Of a stretch of DNA of 64,000 nt, positions 1 to 7,328 are shown piece by piece; the first letter of the stretch is position 1, and every line of letters starts with the position of its first letter. The translations under genes and the position numbers were made by a program. The notes under the pieces are model-generated. The model saw nothing but the letters and a program-made list of their open reading frames with translations. It searched no databases and was not told the origin of the DNA. The stretch is from Desertivibrio insolitus (GTDB taxonomy: Bacteria; Actinomycetota; Actinomycetes; Actinomycetales; Microbacteriaceae): the NCBI RefSeq assembly GCF_017355965.1, contig NZ_JAFIQW010000001.1, positions 558,001 to 622,000 on the forward strand, read 5' to 3'.

Positions 1-47
1 CAGATGTGGTGATGCCGTCTCACCTCCCCGGTTCCTACCGTTCAGGT

Positions 48-284
48 GTGACATCGACCGACACTCCTCCCACCTGCTACGCCATCCGCGTCGCGGGGCA
101 CCTCGACGCCGGCTGGGCTGTGTGGTTCGACGGCATGCACATCACCACCGAGAGCGGGGGCACCACGCTGCTGCGCGGCGACCTCGCCGATCAGGCCGCC
201 CTCCACGGCATCCTGAACCGGCTCCGCGACAGCGGGCTCCCCCTCCTCTCGGTGAACATCGACCACTCAAGGAGCACGTCATGA
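48..284 (+). CDS. Small conserved hypothetical protein (78 aa)
   Basis: I do not recognise the family. The product is soluble, with no signal peptide or membrane segment, and contains WFDGMHI and a stretch resembling ligand-binding or regulatory small proteins (LLRGDLADQAALHGILNRL). The GTG start at 48 is preferred over the upstream ATG because TACCGT at 36-41 sits exactly 6 nt before it, as in many leaderless genes here. The stop overlaps the next start as ATGA, so it forms the first gene of a three-gene operon with the DUF4386 protein and the MDR reductase. Function is unknown; a partner or sensor role for the membrane protein is only inference. Confidence 0.7.
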   Translation: MTSTDTPPTCYAIRVAGHLDAGWAVWFDGMHITTESGGTTLLRGDLADQAALHGILNRLRDSGLPLLSVNIDHSRSTS

Positions 285-1015
285 CCCTCTCGACCCATCC
301 CCGCCCGGACACCATCCCCGGCACCACCCCGCGACGGATCGCCGCGACCGCCGGCGCGCTCTACCTCGTCACGTTCCTCAGCTCGATCCCCGCCTACCTG
401 TTGATCACCCCGATCCTCACCGACCCCGGCTATATCGTGAGCGCCGGGGCCGACACTCAGGTCCTCCTCGGCAGCATCCTGGATCTCGTGAACGCGGTCG
501 CCTGCATCGGCACCGCGGTCGCGCTGTTCCCGCTGGTCCGTCGCGTGCACGAGTCCGCGGCCCTCGGCTTCGTCGCCGCACGCGTCATGGAGGCGGCGAT
601 CATCGTCGTCGGCGTCATGGCCCTCTTCACGGTCATCAGCCTGCGCCAGCCGGATGCCACGGGCGCCGAAGCCGACACGCTCACCCTTATCGGCACCGCC
701 CTCGTCACGCTGCGCGACTGGACGTTCGGCTTCGGGCCCGGCTTCGTGCCCGCCGTCAACGCGCTGCTGCTCGGGTACGTGCTGTACCGCTCCCGGCTCG
801 TGCCGCGCATCATCCCGCTAGTCGGCCTGATCGGCGCCCCGCTGCTCGCATCGTCGACTCTCGGCATCATGCTCGGGGTCAACCACGAAGGCTCCGTCTG
901 GCAGGCGGTGGCCACCGTTCCGATCTTCCTCTGGGAGCTGTCGGTCGGCCTGTGGATGCTCGTCAAGGGCTTCGACAGCGACGCGGTCGCCGCTGTCACC
1001 GAGGAGGCACGATGA
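281..1015 (+). CDS. DUF4386 family integral membrane protein
   Basis: A 244-residue polytopic membrane protein with about six hydrophobic segments (around residues 22-45, 62-85, 100-120, 143-165, 180-200 and 207-230). The arrangement and the RRIAATAGALYLVTF start resemble the DUF4386 family of bacterial membrane proteins, whose function is not established. Translation is coupled to the gene before by an ATGA overlap and to the MDR reductase after by another ATGA overlap at 1012-1015, so the three are one operon. No catalytic residues can be named. Confidence 0.8.
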   Translation: MTLSTHPRPDTIPGTTPRRIAATAGALYLVTFLSSIPAYLLITPILTDPGYIVSAGADTQVLLGSILDLVNAVACIGTAVALFPLVRRVHESAALGFVAARVMEAAIIVVGVMALFTVISLRQPDATGAEADTLTLIGTALVTLRDWTFGFGPGFVPAVNALLLGYVLYRSRLVPRIIPLVGLIGAPLLASSTLGIMLGVNHEGSVWQAVATVPIFLWELSVGLWMLVKGFDSDAVAAVTEEAR

Positions 1016-1983
1016 GAGCGGCGGTCTATCGGCGCTTCGGTGGTCCCGACGTCGTCGGCGTCGAGGAGGTCCCCACTCCTCGTCCCCGCCCCGACGAGAT
1101 CCTGATCCGCGTGCACGCGAGCACGGTGAGCGCCGCCGACCACCGGTCGCGCTCGAAGGACGTGCCCCGCGGTCTCGCCCTTCCCAGCTCGCTCGTGCTC
1201 GGTCTGTTCCGTCCGCGCCGGCGCGTGCTCGGCATGGACGTCGCCGGGGTGGTCGAGGCGGTCGGCGCCGAGGCCCTCGGCTTCGCTCCGGGAGACGAGG
1301 TCATCGCGATGCTCGGCAGCCGCTTCGGCGGGCACGCGGAGTACGCCTTGATCAAGGCGACCGATGCCGTCGCGCCGAAGCCGTCACGCCTCCGCTTCGA
1401 CGAGGCTGCGGCGATCGTGTTCGGCGGCATCACGGCTCGGGCCTTCCTCCGCCAGGCGGACGTGTCGGCCGGAGCGCGTGTGCTGGTCAACGGTGCATCC
1501 GGTTCGGTCGGCACGGCCGTCGTGCAACTGGCTCACGCCTCGGGCGCTCACGTGACGGCGGTCACGAGCGACGCCAACGGTGACCTCGTCATGGGTCTCG
1601 GCGCGGACGAGGTCGTCGATTACGGCAAGACCGACTTCGCTGCGGACGGCAGGATGTACGACGTTCTCGTGGACTGCGTCGGCAACGCGCCGCTGTCGCG
1701 GGTGAAAGGCAGCATCGCCTCCGGAGGCGCGGTCCTGCTCGTCGCGACCGACCTGCCCTCGCTCCTCACGGCCAAGCGCGACGCCCGCCGCCTCGGCATC
1801 AGCGTCGTGACCGGCCCCGGCCCGTATCGCGCCGACGACCTGCGGTACCTGACACAGCTCGCCGAGGAAGGGCGACTCGTTCCAGTCATCGACCGCACCT
1901 ACCGCCTCGACGAGATCGCCGACGCGCATCGCTACGTCGACACCGGCCGCAAGCGCGGGAGCGTCGTCCTCGCGGTCAGCTGA
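1012..1983 (+). CDS. NAD(P)-dependent MDR-family alcohol dehydrogenase / quinone reductase
   Basis: A 323-residue medium-chain dehydrogenase/reductase. An N-terminal GroES-like fold (residues 1-115) is followed by a Rossmann domain with the nucleotide-binding motif NGASGSVGTAVVQLA at about residue 160. The cysteine cluster of zinc alcohol dehydrogenases is absent, which points to the zinc-free quinone-oxidoreductase branch. It is the last gene of the operon begun by the small protein and DUF4386. Substrate cannot be read from sequence. The ATG at 1012 is chosen over a more upstream start because it gives the usual MRAAVYRRFGGP family start and overlaps the preceding stop. Confidence 0.88.
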   Translation: MRAAVYRRFGGPDVVGVEEVPTPRPRPDEILIRVHASTVSAADHRSRSKDVPRGLALPSSLVLGLFRPRRRVLGMDVAGVVEAVGAEALGFAPGDEVIAMLGSRFGGHAEYALIKATDAVAPKPSRLRFDEAAAIVFGGITARAFLRQADVSAGARVLVNGASGSVGTAVVQLAHASGAHVTAVTSDANGDLVMGLGADEVVDYGKTDFAADGRMYDVLVDCVGNAPLSRVKGSIASGGAVLLVATDLPSLLTAKRDARRLGISVVTGPGPYRADDLRYLTQLAEEGRLVPVIDRTYRLDEIADAHRYVDTGRKRGSVVLAVS

Positions 1984-1992
1984 ACGCGCGGC

Positions 1993-3117
1993 TCACTCCT
2001 TGCGGCGGCGCGAGACCGTCACGGTGAACTTCGGCGTGCGCCGCACCTCGCGGGTCTCCCCCACGATCCGGCCGAGCGGGCCGCGGTAGGCGAGGTGGGA
2101 GTTGTAGACCGTCCAGAGCTCACCGCCGGGCGCGAGCACTCGCGCCGCGTCGCGGAAGAGGCGGAGCGCCACCCCGGTGTGCACGGTCGAGCCTGTGTGG
2201 AACGGCGGATTCAGCAGCACGAGGTCGGCCGAGGCATCGAGCTGCTGCGAGAGCCCGTCATCACGGCGCACGCTGAGGTCGGCCTCATTCGCGGCAGCCG
2301 TGGCGCGGGCTGACGCGACCGCGGCAGCCGACGTGTCGGTCGCCAGTACCGTGAGGCCCGGGCGCCGACGCGCGAGGGACGTGGCGAGGATGCCGGTGCC
2401 GCAGCCCAAATCGATCGCGGTGGTGGCATCCGGGTACATCTCGTCGAGGTGCCGGAGCAGTTCGCGCGTGCCGAGGTCGAGCTTCGGCCCGGCGAAGGCC
2501 GCCCCGTGAGCGACGACCCACAGCCCGAGCTCGTCGACGAACGCGCGCCGCGGCCATGAGACCTCCGGGCTCGGTCGGGGCTCGCGCGTCTGGATCACGC
2601 GCGACTTCTGCCGGGCGAGCGAGGCCCGCACGTCGCCGAAGTGCCGGCCGAGCAGGTCATTCATCGCCACGGACATGTGCTTCACACGCCCTCCCGCGAA
2701 GACGGTCACCGACGGATCCGCGAACCGGGCGATCGCCTCGGCGATCTCGTCGAGGGCATCGAGCGATTTCGGCAGCTGCAGCAGCACGACCCGGGCTCCC
2801 GCCAGCAGTTCCTCCCCGAGCTCGAGGGAACGGAAGCCGCTCACTCCGGTGATCGCCGCGTTGTTCTGCAGGGCCAGCTCGCCGGTGTACGAGTCCTGGT
2901 GTGTGCGGAGGCCGCTCGCGCCGTGAAGGGCGACGGCTGCAAGCGTCAGGGCGCCGTAACGGTCGCCGATGACGACCACCTCACCGTCGGCGGCCGCCCG
3001 AACGGCGTCGCCCGCCTCGTCGAGGATCAGCCGATCGGAGGCGTCGAACGCGAACAGGTTCTCGGCTTCGACATCCGGATGCCGGCGCAGAACGGCGAAG
3101 TCGAAGTCGAGAGGCAT
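1993..3117 (-). CDS. Class I SAM-dependent methyltransferase, RsmC/RlmG-like
   Basis: A 374-residue protein with the two-domain build of 16S/23S rRNA guanine-N2 methyltransferases: a degenerate N-terminal domain, then a catalytic Rossmann domain with AIDLGCGTGILA (SAM binding, about residue 240) and NPPFHTG (catalytic loop, about residue 310). RsmC and RlmG carry the same NPPF signature, so an rRNA m2G role is likely but the exact target base is not determined. TACCGT lies 6 nt upstream of the ATG (complement of 3124-3129), suggesting a leaderless transcript. It runs convergent with the MDR gene, 9 bp away. Confidence 0.85.
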   Translation of the reverse strand: MPLDFDFAVLRRHPDVEAENLFAFDASDRLILDEAGDAVRAAADGEVVVIGDRYGALTLAAVALHGASGLRTHQDSYTGELALQNNAAITGVSGFRSLELGEELLAGARVVLLQLPKSLDALDEIAEAIARFADPSVTVFAGGRVKHMSVAMNDLLGRHFGDVRASLARQKSRVIQTREPRPSPEVSWPRRAFVDELGLWVVAHGAAFAGPKLDLGTRELLRHLDEMYPDATTAIDLGCGTGILATSLARRRPGLTVLATDTSAAAVASARATAAANEADLSVRRDDGLSQQLDASADLVLLNPPFHTGSTVHTGVALRLFRDAARVLAPGGELWTVYNSHLAYRGPLGRIVGETREVRRTPKFTVTVSRRRKE

Positions 3118-3198
3118 GGGTCCACGGTAGAGGGGCGCGCTAAGACTCGGCTTCGTCGCTGAGCGCGGCCTTTGCCCGCCGTCACCCGTTTGACTGCG

Positions 3199-3594
3199 TC
3201 ACGTAACGTGACCGGCTTCTGGCACGGATCCGCGCGACGCCGTCGCGCCGGAGCGGTGCGCCTGCCCCGAGCGGATGACGAGATCGAGCTTGTCCCGCGT
3301 CGCGATAAGTTCCTCGAGCTGCGCCTGCACCCGCGCGCGCTCGGCGAGCAGCCTCTCGTGCATCTCCTGGGTGAGGATGCCGTGCTCCATGCACGGGAGG
3401 ATCTGCAGGACAGCCTTGCTGCCGAGGCCGGCGGCGTAGAGGTTCTGGATGAAGCGGACGCGCTCGACCGCCTCCGGCGCATAGTGGCGTTGCCCGCCGG
3501 GGCTCCGGTACGCGGCGAGCAGACCCTGCTCTTCGTAGTACCGCAGCGCCCGCACGCTGACGCCCGCCCGCTCGGCTACCTCTCCGATCCGCAT
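3199..3594 (-). CDS. MerR family transcriptional regulator
   Basis: A 131-residue regulator that starts with the classic winged helix MRIGEVAERAGVSVRALRYYEEQGLL, followed by RSPGGQRHY and an antiparallel coiled coil (ERARVQAQLEELIATRDKLD) for dimerisation. There is no cysteine trio of metal sensors, so a small organic or stress ligand is more likely. It is divergent from an SDR gene and the shared 65-bp gap carries a dyad and a long-spacer promoter, which makes the SDR its probable target. MerR proteins act by twisting promoters with 19-20 bp spacers, which fits this arrangement. Confidence 0.9.
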   Translation of the reverse strand: MRIGEVAERAGVSVRALRYYEEQGLLAAYRSPGGQRHYAPEAVERVRFIQNLYAAGLGSKAVLQILPCMEHGILTQEMHERLLAERARVQAQLEELIATRDKLDLVIRSGQAHRSGATASRGSVPEAGHVT

Positions 3595-3621
3595 CGCACC
3601 CCCGTCTGCTGCTTCTCCGAC

Positions 3622-3653
3622 TTGACGCTCACGTCAACGTCAGGTTCTACGGT
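3622..3653 (+). promoter_or_regulatory. MerR-type promoter and operator for the SDR gene
   Basis: TTGACG at 3622-3627 and TACGGT at 3648-3653 are separated by 20 bp, the over-long spacing typical of MerR-activated promoters. The perfect dyad TTGACG-CTCA-CGTCAA covers 3622-3637. TACGGT ends 6 nt before the SDR ATG, so the transcript would be leaderless. Binding by the adjacent MerR is inferred from position. Confidence 0.65.
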
Positions 3654-3659
3654 ACCGGC

Positions 3660-4349
3660 ATGACTACTGCATTCGTCACCGGAGCCAATCGCGGCCTGGG
3701 CCGTCATTTCGCCACCGAACTGCTTGCCAGAGGAGCGAAGGTCTACGCGGCCGCACGTCGCGCCGACGACATCGACCTTCCCGGCGCCCACCCCATCGCC
3801 CTCGACATCACCGACCCCTCCGCCGTCGCCGCAGCGGCCGCGACGGCCCACGACGTCGACCTGCTGATCAACAACGCCGGGATCTCGACCGGCGCGCCCT
3901 TGCTCGGCGACCTGGAGGGCGTGCGCGCCGAGATGGACGTCAACTTCTGGGGCACCTTGTCGATGGTCCGAGCCTTCGCGCCCGTCCTCGCAGCCAACGG
4001 GGGCGGGGCCGTCGTCAACGTCGCCTCGGCGCTGTCCTGGTTCGCCGCTCCGGGGGCCGGCGCCTACGCCGTCTCCAAGGCTGCCAACTGGAACATGAGC
4101 AACGCGCTGCGCCTCGAGTTGGCCGGTCAAGGCACTCAGGTGACGTCGGTGCACCTCGGCCTGGCGGACACGGATATGGCGAAGGCCATCGACGGACCCA
4201 AGACCGATCCCGCCGTGGTCGCCGCCCGGACGCTCGAGGCCGTGGAGGCGGGAGACCTCGAAGTGGTCGTCGACGAGTGGAGCGCCATGGTCAAGGCCTC
4301 GCTCGCCGGGGACCCTCGCAGGTTCTACGACCGCTTGCTCGGCGCCTGA
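3660..4349 (+). CDS. SDR family NAD(P)-dependent oxidoreductase
   Basis: A 229-residue short-chain dehydrogenase. The cofactor motif TGANRGLGR lies at residues 7-15, NNAG near residue 75, and the catalytic Ser plus YAVSK motif near residues 125-142. Length and motifs are those of classical SDRs; the second glycine motif favours NADP(H) but this is not decisive. It faces the MerR gene and is probably its regulated target. The C-terminal part (DPAVVAARTLEAVEAGDLEVV) is typical of SDRs annotated as oxidoreductases of unknown substrate. Confidence 0.9.
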   Translation: MTTAFVTGANRGLGRHFATELLARGAKVYAAARRADDIDLPGAHPIALDITDPSAVAAAAATAHDVDLLINNAGISTGAPLLGDLEGVRAEMDVNFWGTLSMVRAFAPVLAANGGGAVVNVASALSWFAAPGAGAYAVSKAANWNMSNALRLELAGQGTQVTSVHLGLADTDMAKAIDGPKTDPAVVAARTLEAVEAGDLEVVVDEWSAMVKASLAGDPRRFYDRLLGA

Positions 4350-4395
4350 CCCTCACCGTGAGCCGAGGCTTCGGGCGTCACGGCGACCGCCGATG

Positions 4396-4470
4396 TGGTG
4401 CCCCTGGAGGGACTCGAACCCCCAACCGTTTCCTTAGGACGGAACTGCTCTTCCATTGAGCTACAGAGGC
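4396..4470 (-). tRNA. tRNA-Arg (anticodon CCT)
   Basis: The minus strand folds as a full cloverleaf. The acceptor stem GCCTCTG/CAGGGGC has one wobble, the D-arm is GCTC-N7-GAGC, the anticodon loop is GTCCTAA with CCT, and the T-arm has the TTCGAGT loop. The genomic sequence also encodes the 3' CCA (complement of 4396-4398). The anticodon stem has one terminal G-A mismatch. Confidence 0.93.
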
Positions 4471-4524
4471 GGGACAACCGTGGGCCAGTCTAGGACAGGC
4501 GGGCGGCAGAGCCGGGCGCGGAGC

Positions 4525-4584
4525 TAGCCGCGATTGTCACATGTAGCCGCGGATGTTCGCGGCTCGTTGTCACAAGCGCGGCTA
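4525..4584. repeat. Four-box palindromic intergenic element (copy 1)
   Basis: Boxes TAGCCGCG (4525), TAGCCGCG (4544), CGCGGCTC (4558) and CGCGGCTA (4577) are spaced 19, 14 and 19 nt apart. Boxes 1 and 2 are direct copies, and 3 and 4 are their inverted complements. The two 11-nt spacers (ATTGTCACATG and GTTGTCACAAG) also match each other. The same layout recurs at 41695, 42611 and 44557 with different box sequences. Confidence 0.75.
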
Positions 4585-4608
4585 GTGCGTGCGGAAAGGG
4601 CGCTGCGG

Positions 4609-4649
4609 TTCCGATACGCGGGCTGCGCCCGATACTCGACCGCCGAGGG
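4609..4649. repeat. GATACGC...CTACTCGACCGCCGAG dispersed repeat (copy E1)
   Basis: Contains CGATACGCGGGCTGCGCC followed by GATACTCGACCGCCGAG. Related copies lie at 37968, 38061, 61199 and, inverted, near 37838. It resembles a GC-rich palindromic repeat I have seen in many Microbacteriaceae genomes. It sits about 25 bp after the four-box element and just 3' of the small NTF2-like gene. Confidence 0.6.
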
Positions 4650-4650
4650 C

Positions 4651-5013
4651 TCAGTTGAGCGGAGTCCCCTGGTGGAACTCGATCCGCCAGCCGTCCTCGT
4701 AGCGGCGCCACCACGACGAGCGGCGGATCTTCTGGTCGCCCGCCTGCGAGACGTACGTGATGAGCACGAAGCCCGGCATGATCATGCGGCCGGTCATCTC
4801 CGACACGAGCGCACCCTCGTCCATCGACGAGGAGAACCCGGCGATGCCGTCGAGCATCTCCTTGCGCGTCCAGAGCTTGCCCGACCGCCCCACCTCGGTG
4901 AACCGCGGCGCGAGCATGCGGTTGACGGCGGCGCGATCTCGGCGCACCTCGGGCTGCAGCAGCGTCAGTTCGGCTTCGACGGCCGCATCGACGTCGGGGT
5001 TCCGCTCGACCAT
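4651..5013 (-). CDS. NTF2/SnoaL-like (DUF4440-type) small protein
   Basis: A 120-residue protein with the cone-like NTF2 fold signature of DUF4440 proteins: an N-terminal helix (DAAVEAELTLLQPEVRRD), FTEVGRSGKLWTRKEML, and a C-terminal strand ending RRYEDGWRIEFHQGTPL. Such proteins are small-molecule binding or enzymatic modules, and the substrate cannot be deduced. The ATG at 5013 is preferred to the ATG at 5064 because TACCTT lies exactly 6 nt upstream (complement of 5020-5025), matching the leaderless pattern. It is the first gene downstream of the azt operon terminator. Confidence 0.8.
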   Translation of the reverse strand: MVERNPDVDAAVEAELTLLQPEVRRDRAAVNRMLAPRFTEVGRSGKLWTRKEMLDGIAGFSSSMDEGALVSEMTGRMIMPGFVLITYVSQAGDQKIRRSSWWRRYEDGWRIEFHQGTPLN

Positions 5014-5063
5014 GGGTTGAAGGTACCGCTTTCGGGGGTCAGCGCCGCGAAGCATCCGGGGCA

Positions 5064-5131
5064 CAAATAAAAGGAACGGATGCCGTCAGGCATCCGTCCC
5101 CCTGAGGAGGAGCGGATGCCTGGGCATCCGC
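5064..5131 (-). terminator. Tandem-hairpin intrinsic terminator of the azt operon
   Basis: Two hairpins built from the same word occur in series: GCGGATGCC/GGCATCCGC (5112-5131) and CGGATGCC/GGCATCCG with loop GTCA (5077-5096). Read leftward, the second is followed by the U-rich TTCCTTTTATTT. It lies 16 bp after the stop of the last azt gene. Confidence 0.75.
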
Positions 5132-5146
5132 CCCTCCTGCCCCGGC

Positions 5147-6376
5147 TCAGCCCGCGGCGACCGCGATCTCGTTCGGGGTGCCGTCGAGCTCGGCCGAGGC
5201 GAGCACCCCACCCGTCTCGATGTCGACGGCGTGCACCCCGTTCGACGCCGGCTCGGTCACGTAGGCGATGTGCCCGTTGACGGTGAGCGCGGGGTGCGGG
5301 TCCTGCCACTCGGCCGGGCCCTCCCACGCCTCGATCACCGGGTACGACTGCTCGATGGCGCCGGTGGTCTCGTCGAGGATGTGCAGCTGCCCGTCGGTGC
5401 CGAGCAGCACGATCTCGTCGTGCGGGCCGCGCGCGACGTCGCGGAAGGTGTAGCCGATCCCCTCGGGCAGGTCGACGATCTGCATCGTCTTCGCCTCGGT
5501 GTCGATGAGGGTGAGCTTGGTGAGCACATAGCCCTCGGCATCCGGGTCGGTCTTGTAGTCGCCGACCGCGATCGTGCTGTTCTCCGTGACATACGCGTTG
5601 CCCATGCGGCCGAACTCGTCGGGCGCCGTGATCTTGGTGATCTCGCCGTCGTCGTAGACGAGCGCGCCGTTGCTGCACCCGAACACGACGACCTCGTTCG
5701 CGGCCGTTCCCTCGCCGTGCACCGAGGGGCACTCGTCGCTCGTGGCGACCTCCTCACGGTCCTCGTTCAGCACGCGGATGCCGGAGCGGCTCTCCGAGTT
5801 GCCGACCGTGGTGAGCAGGGTGCCGTCCTCGAGCTCGATCGACACCCCGTGGTGCGCCTCGGGCGCCGGGACGACCTCGGTCTCGGGCAGTTCGCCGTCG
5901 GTCTCGAGGAGGTCGTCGGTCTCGAAGATCGTGGTCTCGCTCGTGCCGTCGGCGTAGAGGATCGTCTTGCCGGCGTGCCGCACGACGTGACCGGCGGTGT
6001 CGGCCTCGAAGACGAGGTCGGTGAGCTCGGGCTCGGCGACGTAGGAGCTGCCGTCCTCGGTCCAGGTGCCGGCGTCGAGCACCTGGAAGCCCTCGGCGGT
6101 AGTGACGAGCACGTGGCGCCCGTCGCCCGCGGCGTTCACGCGGGTGAAGCCGTCGATCGGCAGGTCGCCCTCGAGCTCGAGGGTCTCGCCGTCGAGCACG
6201 AAGATGCCGCCGTCGTAGGTCAGGGTGATGCGCGGCGTCGGCTGGTCGACCTGCGTCGCGGATGCCTCGGCGTCGGTGTTCACCGCCGGGGTGCTCGTCG
6301 CGCAGCCGGTGGCGAGCAGTGCGGTGGTGAGGAGCGCGGCGGTCATGCCGGCCCGTCGGTGGAGCTGAGTCTCCAT
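5147..6376 (-). CDS. aztD: AztD-like zinc metallochaperone lipoprotein (copy 1)
   Basis: A 409-residue exported lipoprotein: signal peptide plus lipobox LLATGC near residue 25, then repeated beta-propeller blades (DGGIFVLDGETLELEG, GRHVLVTTAEGFQVLDAGTW and so on). A Cys pair (DECPSVHGEG and VFGCSNGALV) and scattered His residues (HHGVS, VRHAG, GPHDE) agree with AztD, the periplasmic chaperone that hands zinc to AztC in AztABCD systems. It is the last gene of the leftward azt operon, 44 bp after aztC. A second AztD relative lies upstream of aztC; this copy lacks the DHEDHFHYYRATPR motif of the other. Confidence 0.78.
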   Translation of the reverse strand: METQLHRRAGMTAALLTTALLATGCATSTPAVNTDAEASATQVDQPTPRITLTYDGGIFVLDGETLELEGDLPIDGFTRVNAAGDGRHVLVTTAEGFQVLDAGTWTEDGSSYVAEPELTDLVFEADTAGHVVRHAGKTILYADGTSETTIFETDDLLETDGELPETEVVPAPEAHHGVSIELEDGTLLTTVGNSESRSGIRVLNEDREEVATSDECPSVHGEGTAANEVVVFGCSNGALVYDDGEITKITAPDEFGRMGNAYVTENSTIAVGDYKTDPDAEGYVLTKLTLIDTEAKTMQIVDLPEGIGYTFRDVARGPHDEIVLLGTDGQLHILDETTGAIEQSYPVIEAWEGPAEWQDPHPALTVNGHIAYVTEPASNGVHAVDIETGGVLASAELDGTPNEIAVAAG

Positions 6377-6420
6377 GGTTTCCTTCTCGGTCGTGGTCCG
6401 GCCCAGGTCGTGGTTTCGGC

Positions 6421-7326
6421 CTAGGCGAGACCGGTGGCGATGCGCTCCGTGTTGACGCGCATCATGGTCAGGTAGGTGTCGGCGCCCGCGCCCTCGGGGG
6501 TGAGCGACTCCGTGTAGAGCTCGACGACGTCCACGTCGCGGTCGGCTTCGTCGGCGAGCACCTGCACGAGCCGGTCGGGCTGCGACGACTCGGCGAAGAT
6601 GGTCGAGACTCGCGCCTCGTCGATCGCGGCGACGAGGTCGCGCAGGTCCGAGGCGCTCGGGGCGGCCAGGGTCGTGCCGCCGGGGATCACCGCGCCGATC
6701 ACCCGGAACCCGAAGCGCTGCGCGAGGTAGCCGAAGACGTGATGGTTGGTCACGAGCGCGCGGCGTTCGGCGGGGATCGCGGCGAAGGCATCCGTCATCT
6801 CGGCGTCGAGCTGCTCGAGTTCCGCGCGGTACTCGTCGGCGGAGGCGGCGATCGCCTCCGCGTCGACGCCGTCGAGCGCCTCGAGCTCGGCGCCGAGCGC
6901 GTCGACGACGTCGAGCATGCGCGCGGGATCGGTCCAGAAGTGGGAGTCGGGCATCCCGACGGCGTCCCCCTCGGCGTACTCGAGCACCTCGATGTGGTCG
7001 CCCGCGACGAAGGTGGGCACGTCGTTCTCGGCGGCGGTGTCGAGGTGCTGCTGCAGTCCCTCCTCCAGGCCGAGCCCGTTCGACACCAGCAGCGCTGCAT
7101 CCTGCATCCGCCCCGCCTGCTGCGCCGAGATCTCGAACGAGTGCGGATCGGCGTCGGGCTTCATGAGCGTCATGACCTCGGCCTCGGCGCCGACGAGGTT
7201 CTCCACGACGTCGCCGAGGATGTTGGTCGTCACGACGACCAGCGGGCGATCGCTGCCCGCGGCGGAGCAGCCCGTGAGGCCCGCGGCGAGGGCGAGCAGA
7301 GCGGTGAGGGCGGCGGTGCGGCTCAT
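6421..7326 (-). CDS. aztC: Zinc ABC transporter substrate-binding lipoprotein AztC
   Basis: A 301-residue cluster A-I (ZnuA/AztC-type) metal-binding lipoprotein. Lipobox GLTGCS lies near residue 19. Candidate zinc ligands are His in PDADPHSFE, His in MPDSHFWTDP, His in LVTNHHVFGYL and the acidic residue in IFAESSQPD. It lacks the long His-rich loop of ZnuA, as AztC does, which fits the presence of AztD chaperones on both sides. It starts 2 nt after the stop of the upstream aztD. Manganese cannot be fully excluded, but the AztD neighbours and Zur-like box argue for zinc. Confidence 0.9.
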   Translation of the reverse strand: MSRTAALTALLALAAGLTGCSAAGSDRPLVVVTTNILGDVVENLVGAEAEVMTLMKPDADPHSFEISAQQAGRMQDAALLVSNGLGLEEGLQQHLDTAAENDVPTFVAGDHIEVLEYAEGDAVGMPDSHFWTDPARMLDVVDALGAELEALDGVDAEAIAASADEYRAELEQLDAEMTDAFAAIPAERRALVTNHHVFGYLAQRFGFRVIGAVIPGGTTLAAPSASDLRDLVAAIDEARVSTIFAESSQPDRLVQVLADEADRDVDVVELYTESLTPEGAGADTYLTMMRVNTERIATGLA

Positions 7327-7328
7327 GG

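Noticed and set aside
457-1335. Long minus-strand frame across DUF4386 and the MDR gene
   Set aside because: Arg/Ala/Ser-rich low-complexity product typical of antisense frames at high GC; the plus-strand genes overlap each other correctly and match families.
4396-4650. tRNA-Arg flank considered as an integration site of a mobile island
   Set aside because: No integrase, no duplicated tRNA 3' end and no change in gene content nearby; only small repeats are found.
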